This document shows, piece after piece, positions 11,746-18,563 of a stretch of DNA of 31,040 bases. Every line of letters begins with the position of its first letter. The stretch's first letter is position 1. A program made the position numbers and the translations under genes. This stretch comes from Actinomycetes bacterium (lineage in GTDB: Bacteria; Actinomycetota; Coriobacteriia; WRKU01; WQUG01). The notes beneath the pieces were generated by a model, which worked only from the letters and a program-made list of their open reading frames with translations, was not told the origin of the DNA and did no database searches. The stretch spans positions 1 to 31,040 of the forward strand of contig WQUG01000021.1 of the NCBI GenBank assembly GCA_009785855.1, read 5' to 3'.

Positions 11746-13812
11746 ATGGTAGTTGAGGTACTCATCGATATAGCGGCGCGCGCCCTGGACGCGCCGTTTT
11801 CGTATTCCTGGCCAGATACCGAGGGAGCACCGCAGGTCGGCGACTGTGTCCTGGTCGGATTCGGAGCGCGTCCAGCCCTGGGCTATGTCACCGCGGTCAA
11901 CGAGGATGCTGAGGCCGACGAGAACACGAAGACGGTCACTGAGGTCCTGACGCGCGGTCTCTTCGATGCCGCAGCCCTTGATCTGGCCCGATGGATATCC
12001 TCCTGGTATGCGGCGCCGCTCATCAGTTGCCTGCGTCTGTTCCTCGCTTCGGCGACGATCCCCCGGTTGAAGAAACAAGCAGACGGAAGTTATGAGGTCA
12101 TCGCCCCCGTCAAAGCCCGGAAACAGAGCCCTGGGGCAGCTCCCGGTCCTCTGATCAACGAGGCTGACAGACCCGCGCGGCTCAGTGACGGGCAGGACCG
12201 TGCCCTGGAAGTCCTCAGCGCGGCCCTTCGAAGCGCTCAGCCGCAGGCGTTCGTCCTGGCGGGCGTGACCGGCTCGGGTAAGACCGAGGTCTATCTCCAG
12301 GCGATCGAACAGAGTCTTACCGCGGGAAAGACCTGCCTGACCCTGGTCCCCGAGATCTCGTTGACACCCCAGACCGTCGGGCGCTATCGCGCGCGCTTCT
12401 CAGATCAGGTCGCGGTCCTCCACTCACGCCTGACCCCGCGCCAGAGGGCTAACGAGTTCGCGCGGATCCGCTCCGGTGAGGCGCCGGTGGTGGTCGGAGC
12501 CCGCTCAGCCCTGTTCGCACCACACCATGATCTGGGTCTTATCGTGATAGATGAGGAACACGACAGCTCCTACAAGCAGAACAACTCACCGCGCTATCAT
12601 GCCCGGGCGGTCGCCGAACAGCTTGCCCTGCGTCAGGGCGCTGTTCTGATACTGGGCAGTGCGACGCCTTCACTGGAGAGCCTTGAGGCTGCGCGGGAGG
12701 GGAGGGGAGAAGTCCTGCCTTGCCGCAAGCTCACGCTGCCTGAGCGCATCAACGGCGCCGCTCTGCCGCCGGTCACTATCGTCGACATGACACGTGAGTT
12801 CGAGCGTGGGAACCGCAGCCTGTTCTCCGTACGCCTGCAGCAGGGACTTCATGAGGTCTATGAACGCGGAGAAAAGGCGCTGCTCCTGCTCAACCGACGC
12901 GGCTTCTCCTCGTTCTTGCTCTGCCGGGAATGTGGCTTCGTGCCACACTGCGAGAGCTGTTCGACCTCGCTGTCCTTCCATGCGACGAACAACACGCTGC
13001 GCTGTCATCAGTGTGACGCGAGCTTCGTCGTCTATGAGCGCTGCCCGCAGTGCGGGTCGCCTTACCTGCGCAAGTTCGGCGTAGGGACCCAGCAGGTCGA
13101 AGAGGAGCTGAAGCGTCTGATACCGGGCTGGTCAGTGGTCAGGATGGACCGTGACACCACGAGCGGCGCTCATGCTCATGAAGAGCTGCTCAAGATCTTC
13201 CAGGAGCAGGAGAGCGGGGTCCTGGTCGGGACCCAGATGATCGCCAAGGGGCATGACTTCCCGGATGTTACGCTCGTCGGCGTCGTGACCGCAGACATCA
13301 CCTTGAACATCCCCGACTTCCGCGCGCCTGAACGGACCTATCAGTTACTTGAGCAAGTGTCCGGCAGGGCAGGAAGGGACCGCCTGCCTGGTCAGGTCAT
13401 CATACAGACCTATCTTCCGCAAGAACCGGCGATCGAAGCGGTCGCCGCTCATGATCCGTCGGCACTGTATGAAGAGGAGCGGAGGCTGCGCCGCGAGCTG
13501 GGCTATCCGCCCTTCGGCCATCTCTGTAACATCTTGCTCTCATCAGAGGACCAGGAGCGCGTCGCCCGCTTCAGCCAGGAGCTGGCCAGAGCCCTGCGAG
13601 ATGACGTGGCGTCCTGTTCGCCGGAAGTACAGGTCCTGGGGCCGTCTCCCTGCATCATCGAGCGCGCGAAGAGACTCTGGCGCTTCCATATCCTGCTGAA
13701 ATCCGACAGAGCGCTCCCGCTGGGCCCCCTGGTCAGCACAGCGCTGAAGTCACTGGGTCCTGCGCGCGGTGTCAATATCGCCGTCGACGTCGATCCTTAT
13801 GAGATGATGTAA
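11746..13812 (+). CDS. priA: Primosomal protein N' (replication restart helicase)
   Basis: PriA reloads the replicative helicase at stalled forks. The 688 residues show an N-terminal DNA-binding domain (about 1-105), Walker A GVTGSGKT (173-180), Walker B DEEH (269-272), and eight zinc-binding cysteines (393, 396, 402, 405, 420, 423, 433, 436) inserted between helicase motifs. GTQMIAKGHDFP (495-506) and QVSGRAGRD, carrying the arginine finger, complete the superfamily-2 helicase. All key residues are present, unlike the ATPase-defective PriA proteins of some actinobacteria such as mycobacteria. Transcription appears leaderless. The HAD phosphatase gene follows after five bases, so both are probably on one mRNA. 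Confidence 0.96.
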   Translation: MVVEVLIDIAARALDAPFSYSWPDTEGAPQVGDCVLVGFGARPALGYVTAVNEDAEADENTKTVTEVLTRGLFDAAALDLARWISSWYAAPLISCLRLFLASATIPRLKKQADGSYEVIAPVKARKQSPGAAPGPLINEADRPARLSDGQDRALEVLSAALRSAQPQAFVLAGVTGSGKTEVYLQAIEQSLTAGKTCLTLVPEISLTPQTVGRYRARFSDQVAVLHSRLTPRQRANEFARIRSGEAPVVVGARSALFAPHHDLGLIVIDEEHDSSYKQNNSPRYHARAVAEQLALRQGAVLILGSATPSLESLEAAREGRGEVLPCRKLTLPERINGAALPPVTIVDMTREFERGNRSLFSVRLQQGLHEVYERGEKALLLLNRRGFSSFLLCRECGFVPHCESCSTSLSFHATNNTLRCHQCDASFVVYERCPQCGSPYLRKFGVGTQQVEEELKRLIPGWSVVRMDRDTTSGAHAHEELLKIFQEQESGVLVGTQMIAKGHDFPDVTLVGVVTADITLNIPDFRAPERTYQLLEQVSGRAGRDRLPGQVIIQTYLPQEPAIEAVAAHDPSALYEEERRLRRELGYPPFGHLCNILLSSEDQERVARFSQELARALRDDVASCSPEVQVLGPSPCIIERAKRLWRFHILLKSDRALPLGPLVSTALKSLGPARGVNIAVDVDPYEMM

Positions 13813-13817
13813 CGGTT

Positions 13818-14498
13818 ATGCATCAGGAACTCTCTGCTGTCATCTTCGATATGGACGGCCTGATGTTCGATACGGAACGTCTGGGCTGGCAGCTGCTCAA
13901 CCAGGCAGGAGCCGAATATGGCTGCAGCCCGATCAGCCTGGAGCGCTACACCGACGGCATCGGGAAGACCCATACCGAGACAAGCAAGATCTTCTCAGAG
14001 ATCTGCGGGTATGACTATGAGCGCTACCGTGCGATCGAAAGACGGTTCTGGGATCTGGACCGTGAATACATCAGACGAGTGGGCCCACCGCTGAAGCCGG
14101 GGCTTCTCGATCTTCTGGGGACGCTCGAACAACGCAGCGTGCCCTGCGCCTTGGCCAGTTCCACGCATCATGACAGAGTAGCCGAACATCTGAAAGCTGC
14201 GCAGCTCGAAGCGTTCTTCTCTGTGGTGATCGGGGGCGACCAGGCACGGGCGAGCAAGCCTGCCCCTGACATCTTCCTGGAGGCAGCAGAAGCCCTGGGC
14301 GTTCCTGCCCCGGGATGTCTGGTCCTTGAGGATTCAGTCGCGGGCGTGCAGGCGGGCAGAAACGCCGGTATGTATGTGATCATGATCCCGGACATCGTTG
14401 AGCCTGCGCCAGATATCCGCGCGCTGGCCGACCAGGTCCTCGGCAGCCTTCATGACGTTGAGGCCCTCATCACAGAAGGACAGTTAAGGTTCGTATAA
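13818..14498 (+). CDS. HAD-superfamily phosphatase, beta-phosphoglucomutase-like
   Basis: The 226 residues are a HAD subfamily IA hydrolase: motif I FDMDG with nucleophile Asp11 and acid Asp13, a helical cap (about 18-85), motif II in LASST, motif III Lys in ASKPAPD, and motif IV in LEDSVAGVQAG. This group includes beta-phosphoglucomutases and small sugar-phosphate or nucleotide phosphatases; the substrate cannot be predicted. The gene begins five bases after the priA stop and has no clear binding site, so it probably depends on coupling to priA translation. It ends at a short AT-rich region where it meets minus-strand genes. Confidence 0.88.
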   Translation: MHQELSAVIFDMDGLMFDTERLGWQLLNQAGAEYGCSPISLERYTDGIGKTHTETSKIFSEICGYDYERYRAIERRFWDLDREYIRRVGPPLKPGLLDLLGTLEQRSVPCALASSTHHDRVAEHLKAAQLEAFFSVVIGGDQARASKPAPDIFLEAAEALGVPAPGCLVLEDSVAGVQAGRNAGMYVIMIPDIVEPAPDIRALADQVLGSLHDVEALITEGQLRFV

Positions 14499-14530
14499 CG
14501 ATACCGGGGAAGAACCGCGGCTCAGACCTT

Positions 14531-14575
14531 TGATCTAATTATTTACATAATACTTATTATCAGACATTTATACAG
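14531..14575. other. AT-rich island with palindrome between convergent genes
   Basis: By eye only about nine of 45 bases are G or C, far below the rest of the window. It contains the palindrome ATAATA-CT-TATTAT (14547-14560). It lies between the ends of the HAD gene and the 98-residue gene. No GC-rich terminator hairpin is visible in 14499-14586, so this may be the only boundary element there. Confidence 0.6.
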
Positions 14576-14586
14576 GCTCCTGTGCC

Positions 14587-14883
14587 TCAGTAATCGACCA
14601 GATAGACGTCCATGAAGTCGACAACGCTCAACTCGTGGCTCTGATCGGTGATCTGCGCAGCGAGATTCTCCGCGGCCTCCAGGCTCTCAAAGGTCCTGAC
14701 AGCCCGCTTCAACTCTCCGGTGGCCGCAGACAGGATCTCAACGCGCCAGAGATCACGGATGGCGATCTGTTCTCCGGCATGAACACGATACAGGATGTCA
14801 TCGTGCCATTCAAAATCGAAGTCATCGTAGGCGTTGATACGCACGATCCGGACACGCCAGATATCACAGGGTCGTTCTTTCAC
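14587..14883 (-). CDS. Hypothetical protein, 98 residues
   Basis: I do not recognise this protein. It starts MKERPCDIWRVRIVRINAYDD and looks like a mixed strand-and-helix fold rich in Asp, Glu and aromatic residues, with no signal peptide, membrane segment or metal motif. Its start overlaps the stop of the 135-residue gene by four bases, a coupled pair. It is the last gene of the long minus-strand series. Codon use looks like its neighbours, and the four-base overlap supports it being real. Confidence 0.65.
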   Translation of the reverse strand: MKERPCDIWRVRIVRINAYDDFDFEWHDDILYRVHAGEQIAIRDLWRVEILSAATGELKRAVRTFESLEAAENLAAQITDQSHELSVVDFMDVYLVDY

Positions 14884-15287
14884 AGATACAGCCCCCCGAC
14901 GGTTTCCAGCTGATCCATATCAGCGCCATACCTGCGCGCCGGAGACCGGAGCGCCTCAAGGGCCTTGAGCGTATAGGCATGCGCGCGCCGGTATGCTTCT
15001 TCGTCGATCACGACCGTCCCCTCGGCGTTCGAGACGCCACCGGTCAGAGCTTCTTCCAGAAGATACGCGGCGTCACCCAGGGCCCGGGCTGCCGGGATGA
15101 GTCGCTGAGGCAGTGCCAAGGTATCGGCATCATGGACGATCGTCTGGCAGTGGGATCGCATCTCATCTGAGGAGACGAACGTCAACGTGAGCTCAGCCAG
15201 CTCGATCGCCTGGCAGAAGCGCTCCAGTTCTTTCGCCCAGCTGATCAGGCGGGTGGCTTTCGCAGTATAGAGGGGGTTTCTGAGCAT
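14880..15287 (-). CDS. Hypothetical helical protein, 135 residues
   Basis: I do not recognise this protein. It is soluble, predicted mostly alpha-helical, with hydrophobic heptad-like runs such as LERFCQAIELAELTLTF and AARALGDAAYLLEEAL, and no signal peptide or membrane segment. It follows the NlpC/P60 gene by 14 bases on the same strand and overlaps the next small gene by four bases. It may act with that gene as a two-component complex; this is inference from the coupling. Confidence 0.65.
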   Translation of the reverse strand: MLRNPLYTAKATRLISWAKELERFCQAIELAELTLTFVSSDEMRSHCQTIVHDADTLALPQRLIPAARALGDAAYLLEEALTGGVSNAEGTVVIDEEAYRRAHAYTLKALEALRSPARRYGADMDQLETVGGLYL

Positions 15288-15301
15288 CAGCTCAAGAGTC
15301 G

Positions 15302-16495
15302 TCAGGGCAGACGCACCGCGCCGATGAATTCGGACCGATAGCTTGAGATCTCGCGTACCGAGGCGCCGGTATAAGGGGCCTCGATCATCATGCCGTTACC
15401 CGAGTAGATGGTCACATGATGGATCGTGCTGGGATCTGAGAGATCGGTAGCGAAGAACATCAGGTCTCCCGGTTTGAGCAGGTCTCGTCTGCTGGCCGGG
15501 ATGTAGTTACCCGCCCAGTACTGGTCACTGGCCACCCGCGGGATGCTGACTCCGATCTGGCGGTAGCAGTACTGCGCCAGACCCGAGCAGTCGAATCCGG
15601 ACGGTGACGTCCCGCCCCAGACATACGGGACCCCGATGTAGCGCCGTGCGATCGTCACGATCTCCGGATGCCCGGCGCCCAGTGCGGCAGGATTGAAGGG
15701 CCTCAGCGACAGGCCGCTGCTGCCGCCGCCGCCGCCTCCCCCGCCTCCGGAGGACGAACCCCCGCCTCCCCCACTGGGGCTGCCTTGTCCGCCGCCGGTG
15801 TTCGCAGCTTGCTGCTCTGCCGCTGCCCGGCGCTGAGCTTCTTCGGCCTGCGCCTTCTGCTGGGCTGCGATAGCGTCCTTGACTTGCGTGTTGAGCGAAT
15901 CGACATAGCTCTTCTGGTCAGCGATCAGGCCCTGGACCTGCTGGAGTTTCTCATACTCGGTGGCCTGCTGTTTGACCTGTTGCGCCTGTTGCTGTTCCAG
16001 ATTGTACTGTTCGTGCTCGATCTTGCTTTTCGTGCTGCGGACACTCTTGATCAGGTTCTCATCGTTTTGGGTGATCCTTGAGATCAGATCGAAGCGGGTG
16101 ACCAGATCCTGGAAGCTCGCCGAGCCGAAGAGCAGAGAGAGGACCGAGTCGCCGCCCGTACGATAGGTCGCGGCCGCGCGCAGGTTCAGCTGCTGCTGAT
16201 AGCCCGCCAGCTGTTCCTGGGCCGCGGCGAGGTCCTTCTGGCTCTGTGTGATCTTCGCCTTGGTCTGCTCAGTCTGGGCCTGCGCCTTGTAGTAGCTCTC
16301 TGACGCGACTTCCATCTGGGTGGACAGAGCGCTTAGCTTATCCTGGGCAGCGCTTGCCTGTTGCTGAAGGTCAGCGACAGAGCTGTTCTGAGGCGCCGCT
16401 GATGCAGCAGGTATCGCTGCGGACAGGCTGCCGAGCAGCATGAGGGCCGCCAGAACGCAGGAAAATACGCGGGTATGTATACGACAGTACTTCAC
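15302..16495 (-). CDS. Secreted NlpC/P60 peptidoglycan hydrolase with coiled-coil domain
   Basis: The 397-residue protein probably cuts peptide stems of peptidoglycan outside the cell. Order: signal peptide (about 1-33, ASA-A), a Gln-rich coiled coil (about 38-230, PcsB/RipA-like), a Gly/Ser linker (234-262) and a C-terminal NlpC/P60 domain (about 275-397). The catalytic Cys is C303 in FDCSG and the His is H360 in HHVTIYSG. The third triad position, usually His in an MIHAP-type motif, is Glu372 (MIEAP). The coiled coil in such proteins often controls activity through division proteins such as FtsEX. The start is GTG 16495; ATG 16497 is out of frame. TACGAT six bases before the GTG could make it leaderless. 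It lies 92 bases after apt. Confidence 0.92.
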   Translation of the reverse strand: MKYCRIHTRVFSCVLAALMLLGSLSAAIPAASAAPQNSSVADLQQQASAAQDKLSALSTQMEVASESYYKAQAQTEQTKAKITQSQKDLAAAQEQLAGYQQQLNLRAAATYRTGGDSVLSLLFGSASFQDLVTRFDLISRITQNDENLIKSVRSTKSKIEHEQYNLEQQQAQQVKQQATEYEKLQQVQGLIADQKSYVDSLNTQVKDAIAAQQKAQAEEAQRRAAAEQQAANTGGGQGSPSGGGGGSSSGGGGGGGGGSSGLSLRPFNPAALGAGHPEIVTIARRYIGVPYVWGGTSPSGFDCSGLAQYCYRQIGVSIPRVASDQYWAGNYIPASRRDLLKPGDLMFFATDLSDPSTIHHVTIYSGNGMMIEAPYTGASVREISSYRSEFIGAVRLP

Positions 16496-16528
16496 ATACC
16501 TATCGTACTATCCCTTCATCGTATTTCC

Positions 16529-16559
16529 ACAGGCACGTAACCAAAACGCTGCTGCCTGT
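16529..16559. repeat. Inverted repeat between apt and the NlpC/P60 gene
   Basis: ACAGGCA (16529-16535) and TGCCTGT (16553-16559) are perfect seven-base inverted arms around 17 bases. It could be a weak terminator after apt, an operator, or a 5' structure of the wall hydrolase mRNA. No T tract follows on the minus strand. Confidence 0.4.
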
Positions 16560-16587
16560 TACAGAACGGTAAAGAAGCGCTCCCGGT

Positions 16588-17103
16588 TCAGAGAGTGACC
16601 AGGACCGAGCAGGGCAGGTCGGGATCGATCTGTGAGCGTCCCTTCAGGAAACTCAACTCGATGAAGAACGAGTAGCCGACGAGCGTAGCCCCGCATCGAC
16701 CTGCGAGGCGGGTCTTCGCCGCAGCCGTCCCTCCGGTCGCCAGAACATCGTCGACGATCAGGACGCGATCCTGAGGCGTCAGGGCGTCCGCGTGGATATC
16801 GAGACGGTTCTCCCCGTATTCAAGGACGTAGGACTCGCTGATCGTCTTGTAGGGGAGCTTGCCGGGTTTGCGCGCGGGGACGAATCCCGCGCCCAGGTCA
16901 TACGCGATAGCGGTGGCGAAGAAGAACCCGCGCGCTTCAGCGCCGAGGACCTTGGTGATACCTGCCCCCTGAAAGGGAGCGCACATGGCGTCGACGGTCG
17001 TCCTGAAAGCGACAGCGTCAGCCAACAGGGGCGTTATGTCCTTGAAGCTGACACCCGGCTGGGGCCAGTCCTCGATCGTGCGTATGTAGTTCTGGTAGTC
17101 CAT
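16588..17103 (-). CDS. apt: Adenine phosphoribosyltransferase
   Basis: The enzyme salvages adenine with PRPP to give AMP in the cytoplasm. At 171 residues it has the usual length. The PRPP-binding motif is VLIVDDVLATGGTA (114-127); GVSFKDITPLL near the N-terminus and ARKPGKLPY (77-85) are typical of bacterial Apt. The binding site AAAGGGG lies just before the ATG. It follows the MerR-type regulator by 12 bases and is the last of the genes running on from the gcv cluster without a gap. Confidence 0.95.
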   Translation of the reverse strand: MDYQNYIRTIEDWPQPGVSFKDITPLLADAVAFRTTVDAMCAPFQGAGITKVLGAEARGFFFATAIAYDLGAGFVPARKPGKLPYKTISESYVLEYGENRLDIHADALTPQDRVLIVDDVLATGGTAAAKTRLAGRCGATLVGYSFFIELSFLKGRSQIDPDLPCSVLVTL

Positions 17104-17115
17104 AAGGCCCCTTTC

Positions 17116-17823
17116 TCAGACCAGGTCATCAAGGCTGTCGTGCAGCGCACGGTGGAACAACTGTTCCTTGAGTACGGCCGTATGTTCGTCGATCTCTGCC
17201 AGACGTTCCCTCAGCTGTTTGCGCGATTCCGGAGTCTTGTGCCGATAGGTCGGCCTGAGGAACTGCTCATAGACCAGCGCCTCGCGATCAGCGAAGGTCA
17301 CGTACATGCGCAGGTGGCGTGGCTCGACTCCGACGTTGCGCAGACCCCATGCGGCACGGATACATTCTAGGTCGGCGCAGGAGACCCCCCGGCCCGTGGG
17401 CAGCTGTTCAGTACCGATGATGTTGAACTCCTGAAGTTCCCGGATGAAGCTGACGGGCGCATGGGTAGCGCTCGAGACGGCCTCAAGGTCGAGCGCGGCG
17501 TCCTGGCCGGCAGCAGGCGACTCTTCTGTGGTCTCATGCGCGATCCCCAGCAGGCTTTCGATCTCAGGGACCGGGCTTCCCGACTCGTGCTCATTCAGCT
17601 TCTTCTTGATGATGGACAGGGGCAGGAAGTAGCGTTCCTGCAATCGCAGGATGAGCGTGATGCGCTCGACGTCGCTGGTCGTGAACTGACGATAACCGCT
17701 TTCCGTACGACCGGGCTCGATCAGACCCTCATCTTCAAGGTAACGTAACTTGGAGACAGAGAGATCGCCGAACTCCCGCTTCAGGCGTTGGACGACCTCC
17801 CCGATAGTCAGATATGAGCTCAC
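17116..17823 (-). CDS. MerR-family regulator, FtsR/Rv1828-like
   Basis: An N-terminal winged helix-turn-helix (about 4-75; LTIGEVVQRLK, KLRYLEDEGLIEPGRTESGYRQF) is followed by a linker and a second helical domain ending in GVEPRHLRMYVTFADRE. Both halves resemble mycobacterial Rv1828 and corynebacterial FtsR, a MerR-like regulator that controls ftsZ in Corynebacterium. The 235-residue length fits. The gene starts at GTG 17823, overlapping the stop of the GarA-like gene by four bases. In mycobacteria gcvH, garA and Rv1828 are also neighbours, which supports the call. DNA target and ligand in this organism are not known. The gene symbol is left out because function has not been shown in this lineage. 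Confidence 0.85.
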   Translation of the reverse strand: MSSYLTIGEVVQRLKREFGDLSVSKLRYLEDEGLIEPGRTESGYRQFTTSDVERITLILRLQERYFLPLSIIKKKLNEHESGSPVPEIESLLGIAHETTEESPAAGQDAALDLEAVSSATHAPVSFIRELQEFNIIGTEQLPTGRGVSCADLECIRAAWGLRNVGVEPRHLRMYVTFADREALVYEQFLRPTYRHKTPESRKQLRERLAEIDEHTAVLKEQLFHRALHDSLDDLV

Positions 17824-18284
17824 AGATGAAGATCCTCGTCGCTGCGACTGGTGAAGAGCAGGTGGAAGGTACCGATCTGGATCTCGTCTCCCTCTTCCAG
17901 CGCTATCTCGTCGACGATCTTCCCGTTCACATAGGTGCCGTTCAGCGAATCAGCGTCCCTGAGTACGAAGCGCGTGCCGCTGCGGTTGATGTTGGCATGT
18001 TCGCGCGAGACCGTGCGATCGTTCAGGAACAGTTCGGCATGCGGGTCACGCCCGATGCTCATCTTCTCGCTGTCGAGGTAGAACGACTCATCGACATGCG
18101 GCCCGCGCGTCACCAGAAGTCGGAAGGGACGCGGTGTGGCAGGCTTGCGTGAGGACGGCGCCTCATCGTCGCTGGTCGCCACGACCGGAGAGAACGAGGT
18201 CGTGGGTTGACCGAGCTCATCCTGACACGCGGCACAGATATCCCCCGCTCCCTGAACCGGTCTTCCGCACATCACACAATCCAT
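17820..18284 (-). CDS. FHA-domain protein, GarA-like
   Basis: In mycobacteria GarA binds and controls glutamate-metabolism enzymes and is switched off by Ser/Thr kinases. Here 154 residues contain an N-terminal zinc-ribbon-like pair CxxC (C3, C6, C17, C20), a flexible segment with PTTSFSP (about 26-32) resembling the GarA phosphorylation site ETTS, and a C-terminal FHA domain with GRD, SREHA, NGTYVNG and GDEIQIG. The Cys ribbon is not part of mycobacterial GarA. The start was set at ATG 18284, preceded by AAGGGGAGAG; an upstream ATG at 18356 would overlap the previous gene. It is followed by the FtsR-like gene with a GTGA overlap. Confidence 0.88.
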   Translation of the reverse strand: MDCVMCGRPVQGAGDICAACQDELGQPTTSFSPVVATSDDEAPSSRKPATPRPFRLLVTRGPHVDESFYLDSEKMSIGRDPHAELFLNDRTVSREHANINRSGTRFVLRDADSLNGTYVNGKIVDEIALEEGDEIQIGTFHLLFTSRSDEDLHL

Positions 18285-18309
18285 CGCGCTCTCCCCTTCG
18301 ATGACCTGG

Positions 18310-18555
18310 CTACTCCAGGCCCTTGCGGACCTTCTCGATCTCTTCCTTGAAGGCATCGAGCAGTTCCGGGTCGGCGATCAGTTGCTGCATCTTGACGGGA
18401 TCGATGCGGTTCTTTATGTAGGGATCTTTCAGGATGTCGAAGAGTTGCCGCCCGACATCCATCTCATCGATGATGTAGGTGATGGCACGACGCTCGATCA
18501 AGCCGATCCCGAACTGGTAGCCTTGTTCCTTCGGTTCTTTTTCTTCCGGGCTCAT
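18310..18555 (-). CDS. Hypothetical protein, 81 residues
   Basis: I do not recognise this small, charged, helical protein (MSPEEKEPKEQGYQFGIG and VKMQQLIADPELLDAFKEEI). It has no signal, membrane segment or Cys motif. A strong binding site (GGAGGA) lies just before the ATG, it starts eight bases after gcvPB and ends 25 bases before the GarA-like gene, so it is almost certainly translated as part of that operon. A role in regulating either neighbour is speculation. Confidence 0.75.
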   Translation of the reverse strand: MSPEEKEPKEQGYQFGIGLIERRAITYIIDEMDVGRQLFDILKDPYIKNRIDPVKMQQLIADPELLDAFKEEIEKVRKGLE

Positions 18556-18563
18556 GTGTCCTC

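Noticed and set aside
15700..15780. Simple-sequence (GCC/CCG) repeat as a separate feature
   Set aside because: It encodes the Gly/Ser linker of the NlpC/P60 protein and needs no other explanation.
16496..16587. c-di-AMP (ydaO-type) riboswitch before the NlpC/P60 gene
   Set aside because: Such riboswitches are common before actinobacterial wall hydrolases, but the 92-base gap is too short and the conserved core was not found; only a short inverted repeat is present.
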